This document shows, one piece after another, positions 1-10,859 of a stretch of DNA of 64,000 bases. The notes below the pieces were generated by a model. That model worked only from the letters and a program-made list of their open reading frames with translations, was not told the origin of the DNA and did not search any database. Origin of the DNA: Craterilacuibacter sp. RT1T (GTDB lineage Bacteria; Pseudomonadota; Gammaproteobacteria; Burkholderiales; Chromobacteriaceae). How positions within the stretch are numbered: the first letter of the stretch is position 1; every line of letters begins with the position of its first letter. Location: the NCBI RefSeq assembly GCF_023502145.1, contig NZ_JAMFLI010000001.1, positions 62,001-126,000 of the forward strand. The letters run 5' to 3'. A program made the position numbers and the translations under genes.

Positions 1-2
1 GC

Positions 3-377
3 TCGGCACTGGCCGCCGGCGTGGTCGGCACCTGGAAAACGATAGACGACGAAACCAAGCAGCCCAAGGCGCTGGTGCAGATCTCGGAATCGGCTAGCGG
101 CGAGCTCTCCGGCAAGGTAATCAAGCTGTTCAACAAGCCGGAAGCGGTATGCGACAAGTGCGAAGGCGCCAATAAGGATAAGCCGGTGGTGGGCATGAAT
201 ATCCTGTGGGGTCTGAAGAAAGACGGTACGAGCTGGACCGGCGGCAAGATTCTCGACCCGAAATCGGGCAAGGTCTACAGCGCCAAGATGAAGCTGGAAG
301 GCGATAACAAGCTGGAAGTGCGCGGCTTTATCGGCATGGCTTTGCTGGGCCGCACCCAGGTCTGGGAGCGCAATTAA
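3..377 (+). CDS. Secreted DUF2147 family protein, 5' end outside window
   Basis: The reading frame is open from the window edge, so the gene is cut at its start. The first visible residues, SALAAG followed by VVGTWKT, look like the end of a signal peptide and its cleavage site, so a GTG at 21 is not a true start. The mature part (VGTWKTIDDE, a central CDKCEG pair of cysteines, and a GKVYSAKM segment, ending RTQVWERN) matches the small periplasmic or secreted DUF2147 family, a lipocalin-like beta domain of unknown function. A strong hairpin terminator follows at 409-437. The family call is from recall; the cellular role is unknown. Confidence 0.75.
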   Translation, partial: SALAAGVVGTWKTIDDETKQPKALVQISESASGELSGKVIKLFNKPEAVCDKCEGANKDKPVVGMNILWGLKKDGTSWTGGKILDPKSGKVYSAKMKLEGDNKLEVRGFIGMALLGRTQVWERN

Positions 378-408
378 GCGCGGTTTTACCTTAAGGTGAT
401 GCACCATG

Positions 409-437
409 GCGGAAAGCGACAGCTTTCCGCTTTTTGT
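409..437 (+). terminator. Rho-independent terminator after the DUF2147 gene
   Basis: A perfect 9-bp stem (GCGGAAAGC 409-417, GCTTTCCGC 422-430) with a GACA loop is followed by TTTTTGTTTTT. It lies between the DUF2147 stop and the recG start at 459, which also argues against starting recG upstream of it. Confidence 0.9.
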
Positions 438-458
438 TTTTGGGTACAATCATCGACT

Positions 459-2507
<2,049 letters not shown>

Positions 2508-2528
2508 GCGGGGCAGGGTCTGACGGGC

Positions 2529-2559
2529 AAAAAAAAGGCTCCGGCTGAGGAGCCGGAGC
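2529..2559 (-). terminator. Terminator for the pit gene (minus strand)
   Basis: GCTCCGGCT (2538-2546) pairs perfectly with AGCCGGAGC (2551-2559). On the minus strand the stem is followed by a run of eight T. It lies downstream of the minus-strand PiT gene and just past the recG stop, in the convergent space. On the plus strand there is no T-run after the stem. Confidence 0.75.
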
Positions 2560-2584
2560 GAATGGGATATTGCTGCAAACAACA

Positions 2585-2618
2585 AAGGAGAAACCATATG
2601 AAGCGGTATTTATATTAG
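2585..2618 (+). other. Six-codon mini-ORF with a strong Shine-Dalgarno sequence
   Basis: AAAGGAG sits eight bases before an ATG (2598) that opens a six-codon frame, MKRYLY, ending in TAG at 2616-2618. The ribosome site is as good as those of real genes here, and nearly identical to that of the Lrp-type gene at 47178. Whether it is translated, is a leader peptide, or is the remnant of a lost gene cannot be decided. Confidence 0.3.
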
Positions 2619-2635
2619 TATTTAACCGTTTACAT

Positions 2636-2666
2636 ATCAATAGCCCGGGGGGTGATGGCTATTGAT
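2636..2666. repeat. Inverted repeat between recG and pit
   Basis: ATCAATAGCC (2636-2645) and GGCTATTGAT (2657-2666) are perfect reverse complements around an 11-base G-rich loop. There is no adjacent T-run on either strand of the usual kind. It could be a second weak transcription stop in the convergent region or a protein-binding palindrome. Confidence 0.5.
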
Positions 2667-2712
2667 CTGCGTCAAGTTTTTATCGGTTTCTGCCTTTGTT
2701 GCCGCTTTTTTA

Positions 2713-4176
2713 TCAGCCAAACAAGCGTGTCCCCAGAATATACAGGCCGGCCGACAGCCCCATCGACACCGGCAGGGTAAACACCCAGGCCAGCAAGATA
2801 TTGCGTATGGTCGACATCTGCAGGCCGGACTTATTGGCAACCATGGTGCCGGCAACCGCGCTGGACAGGATCTGTGTCGTCGAGACCGGGAAGCCGAATA
2901 CGCTGGCCAGACCGATCGAGGTCGCGGCCGTTACCTGCGCCGACACACCTTGGGCATAGGTCATGTCTTTTTTGCCTATGCCTTCACCTACCGTCTTCAC
3001 TACTCGCTTCCAGCCCACCATCGTACCCAGACCCAAGGCCATCGCAATGGCGACAATCACCCAGGTCGGTGCATATTCGGTGGTGGCAGTCAGGTCCTTG
3101 CGCAAGCCGGTCAGATGCTGCTTTTCGCTGCTGCTAAGGCCGGGCAGCTTAAGGGCGGTTTTAGCCGCATTGTCCAGGCACAACAGGTCGGCGCGTATAT
3201 TCCAGCGCTGCTCGGCATTCAAAAGGTGGTAGTCATTGGTGCCCAGCGTCATGAGCAGCGAGTCGGCCGTGCCTGCGGTGTCCAGCGGCTTGCAGTCGAA
3301 CTTGCCGCTGGTCGCTTTGACCGGCTGTTTGGCCAGCAGCATCTGCATTTCTGGTGCTTTGCGTGCATAGAATTGCTGTAGATGCAGCGCCGCATCGCGG
3401 GTGCGCTCAATCTGGTAAGGCGTGCTGTCCAGGTTCAATACGAACTTGGCCGGTACGATGCCGATTAGCACCAGCATGATCAGGCCTACGCCCTTTTGCC
3501 CGTCGTTGGAGCCATGAGCAAAGCTGACGCCCATCGACGACAGTATCAGCATAAAGCGGGTCCAGAACGGCGGATGCTTGCGGCCTTCAACCTGCTGGCG
3601 CTGGAACGGGGTGCGGTGGATATTGCTTTGCGGGCGAAAGTGCGCCAGCAGCAATAGCAGGACGGCGGCCACGACGCCGCCGATCAGCGGAGATAACAAC
3701 AGCGAGGAGCCGACGTCAATCGCCTTGCTCCAGTTGACGCCCTGGGTTAGCGGCGCATTATTCATCCAAGCATTGGCAACGCCGACGCCGAGGATGGCAC
3801 CGATCAGCGTATGGCTGCTGGAGGCCGGCAGGCCAAAGTACCAGGTGCCGAGGTTCCAGCTGATGGCGGCGACCAGCAGGGCGAACACCATGGCCATGCC
3901 GCGCGCGCTATTGACCGAAACCAGCAAATCGACCGGCAGCAGGTGTACGATGGAGTAGGCAACCGCCAGCCCGCCGGTCATCACGCCGATGAAGTTGAAA
4001 AAGCCCGAGGCGACCACGGCCAGTTGCGGCTTCATCGACTGGGTGTAGATCACCGTGGCGACCGCATTGGCCGTATCGTGGAAACCGTTAATGAATTCGA
4101 AGGCCAGTACCAGCCCCAAAGACAGGACCAGGGTGAGAATAACGACGGGCGCGAGGCCGGTAAAAAGGTCAAACAT
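2713..4176 (-). CDS. pit: Low-affinity inorganic phosphate transporter, PiT family (PitA-like)
   Basis: The 487-aa inner-membrane protein has the two PiT signature repeats: EFINGFHDTANAVA near residue 30 and FAHGSNDGQKGVG in the middle. Around these are hydrophobic segments and a large hydrophilic loop between the two halves. The DGQKG version of the second signature is typical of E. coli PitA-type carriers, which import metal-phosphate with protons. Length is close to PitA (499 aa). The ATG at 4176 gives MFDLFTGLAPVV, a normal start. It lies next to a second, divergent PiT paralogue (4392-5966) and the pst operon, forming a phosphate-uptake block on one strand. Confidence 0.93.
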   Translation of the reverse strand: MFDLFTGLAPVVILTLVLSLGLVLAFEFINGFHDTANAVATVIYTQSMKPQLAVVASGFFNFIGVMTGGLAVAYSIVHLLPVDLLVSVNSARGMAMVFALLVAAISWNLGTWYFGLPASSSHTLIGAILGVGVANAWMNNAPLTQGVNWSKAIDVGSSLLLSPLIGGVVAAVLLLLLAHFRPQSNIHRTPFQRQQVEGRKHPPFWTRFMLILSSMGVSFAHGSNDGQKGVGLIMLVLIGIVPAKFVLNLDSTPYQIERTRDAALHLQQFYARKAPEMQMLLAKQPVKATSGKFDCKPLDTAGTADSLLMTLGTNDYHLLNAEQRWNIRADLLCLDNAAKTALKLPGLSSSEKQHLTGLRKDLTATTEYAPTWVIVAIAMALGLGTMVGWKRVVKTVGEGIGKKDMTYAQGVSAQVTAATSIGLASVFGFPVSTTQILSSAVAGTMVANKSGLQMSTIRNILLAWVFTLPVSMGLSAGLYILGTRLFG

Positions 4177-4317
4177 GACGGTTATTTGTTGTCATAAAGG
4201 CGCGATTGTTGGGGGCAAAACAAAGCGCGTCAAGCGGATATGGTAATTATATTGCGCAGCATCATATGGCGTTTTTGCCGATGCTTGATTGGCGCGGTTT
4301 TGCGTCGTAACGGGTGC

Positions 4318-4359
4318 AAAAAAACGGGCAGCATCCCGAGTCTGGGTGCTGCCCGTTTT
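4318..4359 (-). terminator. Terminator after the second PiT gene
   Basis: AAAACGGGCAGCA (4321-4333) is the exact reverse complement of TGCTGCCCGTTTT (4347-4359), with further CCC/GGG pairing inside. On the minus strand the stem runs into seven T. It ends the gene at 4392-5966 and separates it from the pit gene. Confidence 0.9.
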
Positions 4360-4391
4360 GTCTGATTTGCGGCTTAAAGCACGCGCGGCGC

Positions 4392-5966
4392 TCAGAAGCT
4401 GAGGTCGCGTACCAGATAGAAAATACCGGCCGACAAAACGGCAGAGGCAGGGACGGTAATGACCCAGGCGGCAGCAATGCGCATGATCAGTGAGCGCTTG
4501 ACCAGTTCGGTGCGATAGACCTGACGCAACTCCTTGCGCTCGCGCTTGGAGAAGTGGGCCGGATCCTGCAAGGTCTTCATGCGCAGCTTGAGGTCTTGCA
4601 GCAACTGGCCTTTTTCCGCGACGCTGGCCTGGGAAAACTTGGTAATAAAGGCATCGATTGCCGGTTGCTCGTCTTCGGAATGATGCGCCTTGATCTGGGC
4701 AATCATGATGGCGTAGCGGTTTTTCAGGTGTTCACGCAAGAAGCCGATGCCGAATACGCCACCCACCGCGATATGGGTCGAGCTCACCGGCAGACCCAGC
4801 TGACTGGCAAAAATCACCGTCATGGTTGCCGACATGGCAATCGAGTAGGCACGCATCTGATCCAGTTCGGTAATCTCGTTGCCTACGGTGCGGATCACCT
4901 TGGGGCCGAAGAGCGCAAGACCGATAGAAATGCCCAGTGCGCCGACCATCATCACCCACAGCGGGATGCCGGCCGAACTGCCTATGCTGTCGCCGCTGCT
5001 TTGCAGGGCGTCGACAATGGCGGCCAGAGGGCCGATGGCATTGGCCACATCGTTGGAGCCATGGGCAAAGCTGAGCAAGGCCGCGGCAAAAATAAGCGGC
5101 ACGGTAAAGAGCCGGTTGATGGCTTGCTTATTGTTTTCGGAGGCTGCGGCGCGCCGGGCAATCAGCGGGCGCAATACCAGATAGCTCAGCACGCCGGCTG
5201 CGACGCCCCCGCCCATGGCGCTGGCAAAGCTCATGGGCCAGACGCGTGCCAGCCCCTTAAGCAGCAGATAGCTGGTGAAGACCCAGACCATCAGCGCAAT
5301 CAGAATGGGCACGATGCGCGCTGCTGCCCCTTTCATATCGGTCTGATAGGTAATGCTGCGCTTGATGAAATAGAGGAAGGCCGCAGCAATGATGCCGCCT
5401 AAGAGCGGTGAAATGACCCAGCTGGCCGCGATGGTGGCGACCTTGCTCCAGTTGGCGATGCCGAAGCCGGCGGCCATGACACCAGAGCCCAGCAGGGCGC
5501 CGACGATGGAGTGGGTGGTCGACACCGGCGCGCCGACGATGGTGGCGATATTCAGCCACAAGGCGCCCGCCAGCAGTGCCGACATCATGATCCAGATAAA
5601 GGCGGCTTTGTCCGGAATCAGGCTGGGGTCAATGATGCCGCTACGGATGGTGGAGACCACTTCGCCACCGGCAATCAGGGCTCCGGCTGCTTCGAAGATG
5701 GCGGCGATGATCAGCGCGCCGCCCATGGTCAGCGCCTTGGAGCCGACGGCCGGGCCTACGTTGTTGGCTACGTCGTTGGCACCGATATTCATCGCCATAT
5801 AGGCGCCGATGCCGGCCGCGACCATCATCGGCAGGCTGACGTGTCCCAAGGTGGTGCTGTAGATCACGGCACCGACGATAAAGAGCAGCGCCAGACCGAG
5901 ACGCATAAAGTCATTGCGGCCTTTGTCGGCTGCTTTGGTGATATCACTGAAGTCTTGTAAGTCCAC
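4392..5966 (-). CDS. Inorganic phosphate transporter, PiT family (second paralogue)
   Basis: The 524-aa membrane protein carries both PiT signatures: NIGANDVANNVGPA near residue 62 in the first half and FAHGSNDVANAIGPL in the second. It differs from its neighbour: both signatures keep the ND-VAN form, the N terminus has a short soluble stretch (MDLQDFSDITK), and a charged segment precedes the last helices. These features resemble the PiT subgroup that takes phosphate with cations. It has its own terminator at 4318-4359. The downstream order and shared strand with pstBACS suggest a common phosphate role, but substrate and coupling ion are not shown by sequence. Confidence 0.9.
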   Translation of the reverse strand: MDLQDFSDITKAADKGRNDFMRLGLALLFIVGAVIYSTTLGHVSLPMMVAAGIGAYMAMNIGANDVANNVGPAVGSKALTMGGALIIAAIFEAAGALIAGGEVVSTIRSGIIDPSLIPDKAAFIWIMMSALLAGALWLNIATIVGAPVSTTHSIVGALLGSGVMAAGFGIANWSKVATIAASWVISPLLGGIIAAAFLYFIKRSITYQTDMKGAAARIVPILIALMVWVFTSYLLLKGLARVWPMSFASAMGGGVAAGVLSYLVLRPLIARRAAASENNKQAINRLFTVPLIFAAALLSFAHGSNDVANAIGPLAAIVDALQSSGDSIGSSAGIPLWVMMVGALGISIGLALFGPKVIRTVGNEITELDQMRAYSIAMSATMTVIFASQLGLPVSSTHIAVGGVFGIGFLREHLKNRYAIMIAQIKAHHSEDEQPAIDAFITKFSQASVAEKGQLLQDLKLRMKTLQDPAHFSKRERKELRQVYRTELVKRSLIMRIAAAWVITVPASAVLSAGIFYLVRDLSF

Positions 5967-6090
5967 GACTTAATCCTGTTTGATGCAAAAGCAAAAAAAG
6001 CCTGACGCTGTCTAGTTCAGGCTGGTATCGGGCGCTCGCATAATAACATTCATTTTAGAGGCGAAAAACCCATAGCAAGGCACTGATAAA

Positions 6091-6121
6091 AAAGAAAAAC
6101 CCCGATCGGGACAGATCGGGG
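6091..6121 (-). terminator. Terminator of the pst operon
   Basis: CCCCGATC (6100-6107) pairs with GATCGGGG (6114-6121). Read on the minus strand, the stem is followed by TTTTTCTTTTTT. It lies 52 bases after the pstB stop. Confidence 0.9.
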
Positions 6122-6172
6122 TTGCTTTGTTGCCTTTGGTATTTGTTGTTTGTATTTTTAACCCTATGTGGG

Positions 6173-6937
6173 TTAACCGAACTTGCCGGTAATGTAGTCT
6201 TCGGTGGCCTTTTTCTTGGGCGCGGTAAAAATGCCGTCGGTTTCACCGAACTCGACCAGGTCACCCAGATACATATAGGCGGTGTAGTCCGATACGCGGG
6301 CCGCCTGCTGCATATTGTGGGTCACGATGGCAATGGTGTAGTCCGCCTTCAATTCATGTATCAGTTCTTCGATATGGGCGGTAGAAATCGGATCCAGCGC
6401 CGATGTCGGTTCGTCCAGCAGCACGACCTCGGGGCGGGTGGCCACGGCGCGGGCGATGCACAGGCGCTGTTGCTGGCCGCCGGAGAGCGAGTTGCCGGAC
6501 TGCTTGAGCTTGTCCTTGACCTCGTTCCACAGCGCAGCCTTTTTCAGCGCCCATTCCACCCGCTCATCCATATCGATGCGCGACAGGTTTTCATACAGCT
6601 TTACGCCGAAAGTGATGTTGTCGTAGATCGACATCGGGAACGGTGTCGGCTTCTGGAACACCATGCCTATCTTGGCGCGCAGCAGGTTGATGTCTACATC
6701 GCGCGCCAGGATATTGTCGCCGTCCAGCAGGATTTCGCCTTCGGCGCGCATGCCCGGATACAGTTCAAACATGCGGTTGAACACGCGCAGCAGCGTGGAC
6801 TTGCCGCAGCCGGACGGGCCGATAAAGGCGGTCACCTGATTGGCCGGGATCTCCAGATTGATGCCCTTGAGTGCCTGATAGTTACCGTAGTAGAAGTTCA
6901 GGTCTTTGACTTGCAGTTTGCTTGCGTTTTCAGTCAT
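6173..6937 (-). CDS. pstB: Phosphate ABC transporter ATP-binding protein PstB
   Basis: The 254-aa ATPase powers the high-affinity phosphate importer PstSCAB. Visible motifs are Walker [10 protein letters not shown] (residues 40-48), signature LSGGQQQR (151-158) and Walker [14 protein letters not shown] (from 171). The segment [14 protein letters not shown] around residue 94 is specific to PstB. Length is normal (about 255 aa). It is the last gene of pstS-C-A-B, starts nine bases after pstA, and is followed by the operon terminator. In many bacteria phoU comes next; here a PiT permease lies downstream instead. Confidence 0.97.
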   Translation of the reverse strand: MTENASKLQVKDLNFYYGNYQALKGINLEIPANQVTAFIGPSGCGKSTLLRVFNRMFELYPGMRAEGEILLDGDNILARDVDINLLRAKIGMVFQKPTPFPMSIYDNITFGVKLYENLSRIDMDERVEWALKKAALWNEVKDKLKQSGNSLSGGQQQRLCIARAVATRPEVVLLDEPTSALDPISTAHIEELIHELKADYTIAIVTHNMQQAARVSDYTAYMYLGDLVEFGETDGIFTAPKKKATEDYITGKFG

Positions 6938-6946
6938 GGTGCTGCC

Positions 6947-7867
6947 TTAGTGCGATTGTGTTTTTTGGCGACCCATCCAGCGGGCCACGATGTTCAGGGT
7001 CAGTACGCTGAGGGTAATCAGCAAGGCGCCGGCCCAGGCCAGACGATGCCAGTCTTCATACGGGCTCATGGCAAACTGGAAAATCACGATGGGCAGGTTG
7101 GCCATAGGCTGGCTCATATCGCTCCAGAACTGGTTGTTCAGTGCGGTAAACAGCAGCGGGGCCGTTTCGCCCGAGATGCGGGCCACGGCTAGCAAAATGC
7201 CGGTAATCACGCCGGCCTTGGCCGAGCGCAAGGTGACATACATGGTCACTTTCCACTGTGGTGCGCCCAGTGCAATGGCCGCTTCGCGCAGGCTGTTGGG
7301 CACCAGACGCAGCATGTTTTCGGTGGTGCGTACCACTACCGGTATCACCAGCAAGGACAGCGCCAGCGATCCGGCCCAGCCGGAGAAGTGGCCGACCGAA
7401 ATCACATAGACCTCATAAATAAACAGGCCGATGACGATAGAGGGCGCCGACAGCAGAATGTCGTTGATAAAGCGCGTGGCCGGTGCCAGCCAGCCGCGGC
7501 TGCCGTATTCGGCCAGATAAACGCCGGCCAGAATGCCGATAGGCGTACCGATCAGGGTGCCGAAAAAGGTCATCTGCAAGGAGCCGGCGATGGCATTGGC
7601 CAAGCCGCCTTGCGAGCCGGGCGGCGGGGTGATCTGGGTGAACACCTCGGTCGACATGCCTTCTATGCCGAAGCGCAGCAGCGTCCACAATATCCAGAAC
7701 AGCCAGAACAGGCCGAACACCATGGCCAGCGTGGATGCGCCCATATTGAAAATGTTGATCAGCCGCCGCTTGCGGTAGACCATATTGTTGCGGGAGAAGC
7801 TTTTATCTTTCACTGCATTAGCCTTGCCGGTGCGGGTCAATGATTGTTCCATGCGGGGGGCGCTCAT
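6947..7867 (-). CDS. pstA: Phosphate ABC transporter permease PstA
   Basis: The 306-aa inner-membrane subunit has a cytoplasmic N terminus of about 35 residues, a first helix near residues 38-65, and the binding-protein-dependent permease core with the EAA-type motif ([19 protein letters not shown], about residues 195-213). Its partner is PstC and its motor PstB. The start codon overlaps the pstC stop by one base (TGATG), which indicates translational coupling. Confidence 0.96.
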   Translation of the reverse strand: MSAPRMEQSLTRTGKANAVKDKSFSRNNMVYRKRRLINIFNMGASTLAMVFGLFWLFWILWTLLRFGIEGMSTEVFTQITPPPGSQGGLANAIAGSLQMTFFGTLIGTPIGILAGVYLAEYGSRGWLAPATRFINDILLSAPSIVIGLFIYEVYVISVGHFSGWAGSLALSLLVIPVVVRTTENMLRLVPNSLREAAIALGAPQWKVTMYVTLRSAKAGVITGILLAVARISGETAPLLFTALNNQFWSDMSQPMANLPIVIFQFAMSPYEDWHRLAWAGALLITLSVLTLNIVARWMGRQKTQSH

Positions 7868-8829
7868 CAGGAGTGATGGCCTTCCTGCTTCTTGAGCTGT
7901 AGCAATAGCAGCTTGGAGCAGGCGAGCACGACAAAAGTAATGAAGAACAGGATAAGACCGAGCGAGATCAGCGCCGACAAATGCAGTTCGCTGGTCGCTT
8001 CGGCAAATTCATTGGCCAGTGAAGAGGCAATCGAGTTGCCGGCATCAAACAGGCCGGAGGCAAAGATGGTGGAGTTGCCGATCACAAAAGTCACCGCCAT
8101 GGTTTCGCCCAGTGCGCGCCCCAGCCCCAGCATAATGCCGCCGATGACACCGGTTTTGGTGTAGGGCAGCACTACATTGCGCACCACTTCCCAAGTGGTG
8201 GCACCTAGCCCGTAGGCCGACTCCTTCAGCATGGGGGGCACCACTTCGAACACGTCGCGCATGACCGAGGCAATAAACGGAATCACCATAATGGCCAGAA
8301 TCAGGCCGGCGGTGAAGATGCCTATGCCCATCGGTGCGCCCTGAAACAGGAAGCCGACAAGCGGCAACTCGCCCATATTGTCGATAATCCAGGGCTGGAT
8401 ATGGTCGCCAAACCAGGGGGCAAACACAAACAGGCCCCACATGCCGTAGATGATCGACGGAATGCCGGCCAGAAGCTCGACGGCGATGCCCAGCGGGCGC
8501 TTAAGCCACGGCGGAGATAGTTCGGTCAGAAAAAGTGCAATGCCGAAGCTGACCGGCACGCCGATCAGCAGGGCAATAAAGGAAGTCATCAAGGTGCCAT
8601 AGATCGGCACGAGCGCACCAAAATTTTCGGCAACGGGATCCCACTCGGTACTGGTCAGAAACCCCCAGCCGAAGTGCTTGAGTGCCGGTAGCGAGCCGAC
8701 CAGCAGTGAAAACAGAATACCCAACAGCATTGCCAGCACAAAGAAGGCGAAAAATCGCGTGCTGATGCGGAACAGGGCATCTATCTGCATCTGGCGTTTC
8801 AGATGCGCGGTGTTCTTATATTTTTCCAT
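7867..8829 (-). CDS. pstC: Phosphate ABC transporter permease PstC
   Basis: The 320-aa inner-membrane permease is recognised by the N-terminal helix, the [17 protein letters not shown] segment and the EAA loop [14 protein letters not shown]. It pairs with PstA to form the phosphate channel. The ATG at 8829 ([11 protein letters not shown]) is preferred over a TTG two codons upstream. The gene is separated from pstS by 84 bases that hold a GC-rich hairpin with a short T-run on the minus strand. The permeases may therefore be made in smaller amounts than the binding protein. Confidence 0.95.
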   Translation of the reverse strand: MEKYKNTAHLKRQMQIDALFRISTRFFAFFVLAMLLGILFSLLVGSLPALKHFGWGFLTSTEWDPVAENFGALVPIYGTLMTSFIALLIGVPVSFGIALFLTELSPPWLKRPLGIAVELLAGIPSIIYGMWGLFVFAPWFGDHIQPWIIDNMGELPLVGFLFQGAPMGIGIFTAGLILAIMVIPFIASVMRDVFEVVPPMLKESAYGLGATTWEVVRNVVLPYTKTGVIGGIMLGLGRALGETMAVTFVIGNSTIFASGLFDAGNSIASSLANEFAEATSELHLSALISLGLILFFITFVVLACSKLLLLQLKKQEGHHS

Positions 8830-8856
8830 ACTCAATCTACTCGGGCTTAGTCAGGC

Positions 8857-8882
8857 AAAAAGCCGGGGAGAGACTCCCCGGC
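8857..8882 (-). terminator. Intercistronic hairpin between pstS and pstC (attenuating terminator)
   Basis: GCCGGGGAG (8862-8870) and CTCCCCGGC (8874-8882) form a 9-bp stem with an AGA loop, followed on the minus strand by five T. The position, just after the gene for the abundant binding protein and before the permease genes, fits partial termination or 3'-end protection. Confidence 0.7.
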
Positions 8883-8913
8883 CATCTGCCGCACAGATCC
8901 GTGGTGGCCGGGC

Positions 8914-9951
8914 TTATTTCCAGAGTGCCTGGCCGTTGCTGGCGGCAATCTGTTTCCACGCGTTGCGTACCTGGTTTTGTACGACAGCAGGCAGTGGTAC
9001 ATAGTCCAGATCCAGCGCCATCTTGCCACCATCCTGATAGGCCCAGTTGAAGAACTTCAGCGCTTCGCTGCTGCCTTCAACCTTGTCGGTCTTTTGCTGC
9101 ATCAGGATGAAGGTCGCGCTGGAGATAGGCCAGCTCTCTTTGCCCTGAGCATTGGTCAGAATCAGGTAGAAGCCGGGGGCATTTTTCCAGTCGGCACCGG
9201 CGGCTGCCGCGGCAAAGCTCTTGTCGTCTGGCTGGATAAAGCTGCCGGATGCATTTTGTACGGCGGCATGCGGGATCTTGTTGACCTTGGCGTAAGCGTA
9301 TTCAACATAGCCGACCGAGCCTTTGATGCGGTTAACGTAGTTGGCCACGCCTTCATTGCCTTTACCACCTACGCCGACTTTCCACGCCACCGAAGTGTTG
9401 GCACCGATGGCGGATTTCCATGCCGGAGAAACCTTGGACAGATAGTCGGTAAAGACAAAGGTCGTACCCGAACCGTCGGAGCGGCGCACCGGGGTGATTT
9501 TCTGGTCAGGTAATGCCACGCCCGGGTTCAGCTTGACGATGACCGGATCGTTCCATTTGCTGACTTTGCCCATATAAATGTCGGCCAGTACCGGGCCGGT
9601 CAGCTTCAGCTGACCAGGCTTGATGCCGGGCAGGTTAACGACCGGTACGACGCCGCCGATCACGGTCGGGAACTGTACCAGACCTTTTTTGGCCAGATCT
9701 TCCGGCTTGAGTGGCATATCGGATGCGCCAAAGTCTACCGTTTTGGATTCGATCTGCTTGATACCGCCGCCGGAGCCTATCGACTGATAGTTGACGCGGT
9801 TGCCTGTCTTGGCTTTGTAAGCCTCTGCCCACTTGGCGTATAGCGGGTAGGGGAAAGTTGCGCCGGCGCCGGTAATGTCGGCAGCAAAGGCTGGCGCAAT
9901 AAAGGCACCCGTCAGGGTCAGTGTGGCAGCGAGGCGTACGGTATGTTTCAT
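8914..9951 (-). CDS. pstS: Phosphate-binding periplasmic protein PstS
   Basis: The 345-aa protein begins with a signal peptide (MKHTVRLAATLTL ... PAFAA). The mature protein starts ADITGAGATFPYPLYAKW, the PstS hallmark. Phosphate-contacting segments are visible: GATFPYP, GSGGGIKQI, DFGASDMPL and RRSDGSGTTFVFTDYL. It captures phosphate in the periplasm and delivers it to PstCA. A GGAG ribosome site lies before the ATG at 9951. It is the first gene of the pst operon and its promoter must lie in 9952-10113. A tpiA gene is divergent on the other side. Confidence 0.97.
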   Translation of the reverse strand: MKHTVRLAATLTLTGAFIAPAFAADITGAGATFPYPLYAKWAEAYKAKTGNRVNYQSIGSGGGIKQIESKTVDFGASDMPLKPEDLAKKGLVQFPTVIGGVVPVVNLPGIKPGQLKLTGPVLADIYMGKVSKWNDPVIVKLNPGVALPDQKITPVRRSDGSGTTFVFTDYLSKVSPAWKSAIGANTSVAWKVGVGGKGNEGVANYVNRIKGSVGYVEYAYAKVNKIPHAAVQNASGSFIQPDDKSFAAAAAGADWKNAPGFYLILTNAQGKESWPISSATFILMQQKTDKVEGSSEALKFFNWAYQDGGKMALDLDYVPLPAVVQNQVRNAWKQIAASNGQALWK

Positions 9952-10019
9952 GCTGACTCCGGTTTGTGCGTCAAGAAAGTTTCGATGGGCGCATCGTAGC
10001 CTGCTTTCTTTTCAGAAAT

Positions 10020-10036
10020 ATTACATTCACTGTCAT
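10020..10036 (+). promoter_or_regulatory. Possible imperfect Pho box upstream of pstS
   Basis: ATTACAT and CTGTCAT (10030-10036) are separated by three bases in the pstS-tpiA intergenic space. The PhoB consensus is two CTGTCAT-like repeats with a four-base spacer in the direction of transcription. Here the spacer is one short and the repeat reads away from pstS, so this is only a candidate. Confidence 0.25.
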
Positions 10037-10113
10037 CAATCGGCGTTGCGGGTTGACGCTCGGCCGTGACCCTCTGAATAATGCGGCACTTGCAAGACAT
10101 ACTGGAGTCGGAA

Positions 10114-10854
10114 ATGGGTACCAAGCTGGTAATCGGTAACTGGAAGATGAACGGGCGGCTGGCCGCTAATGAACAACTGCTGCGTGCCATGCTGTCTATG
10201 CCGGCGATTACGCGTAGTGGCGCAGGCATTGCCGCCCCCGCGGCTTATATCGCGCAGATCGCTGCGCTGTGTGAAGGCTCCGGCATTCAGGTTTGTGCCC
10301 AGGATGTGAGCCGTTTTGCTGTAGATGGTGCGTATACTGGTGAAGTGTCTGCGGCCATGCTGGCGGATCTGGGCTGTCGCTATGTGCTGATTGGCCACTC
10401 CGAGCGGCGCCAGTATTTTGCCGAGGCCGGAGCGTGTCTGGTCGATAAACTGCAGGCGACGCTGGATGCGGGCATGGTGCCGGTGTTCTGCGTGGGCGAG
10501 ACGCTGGCCGAGCGCGAGGCCGGTGAGTATTTGTCGGTGATTTTTTCCCAGCTTGAAGTTTTGCGCGGCTTTGCCGGCCAGGAGCTGGTTGTGGCTTATG
10601 AGCCGGTTTGGGCGATAGGTACGGGAAAAGTCGCGAATATTGAACAAATTAGCGAAATCCACGCTGAAATAAAAAAATGGCTATTGCAAACGCTGGGGGG
10701 CACTGATAATATTCGCGTCCTCTACGGCGGCAGCGTCAAGGCAGACAACGCTGAGGTCATCATGGCAGTGCCTGGTGTTGATGGTGCGCTTGTTGGTGGG
10801 GCTTCGCTGGATGCTAGTACGTTTGAATTAATTTGCCAGACCGTTGAAAAGTAG
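10114..10854 (+). CDS. tpiA: Triose-phosphate isomerase
   Basis: The 246-aa TIM-barrel enzyme interconverts dihydroxyacetone phosphate and glyceraldehyde 3-phosphate. Catalytic residues are visible: Lys11 in GNWKMNG, His95 in [10 protein letters not shown] and Glu163 in [12 protein letters not shown], plus the phosphate loop LYGGSVK. The frame is open to 10081, but the ATG at 10114 is chosen because GGAG lies seven bases upstream and the product then begins [11 protein letters not shown] as in other TpiA. It leads directly into secG, six bases downstream, an arrangement common in proteobacteria. Confidence 0.96.
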   Translation: MGTKLVIGNWKMNGRLAANEQLLRAMLSMPAITRSGAGIAAPAAYIAQIAALCEGSGIQVCAQDVSRFAVDGAYTGEVSAAMLADLGCRYVLIGHSERRQYFAEAGACLVDKLQATLDAGMVPVFCVGETLAEREAGEYLSVIFSQLEVLRGFAGQELVVAYEPVWAIGTGKVANIEQISEIHAEIKKWLLQTLGGTDNIRVLYGGSVKADNAEVIMAVPGVDGALVGGASLDASTFELICQTVEK

Positions 10855-10859
10855 ATAAA

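Noticed and set aside
396-458. N-terminal extension of recG
   Set aside because: It would be translated through the terminator hairpin at 409-437 and is absent from RecG proteins.
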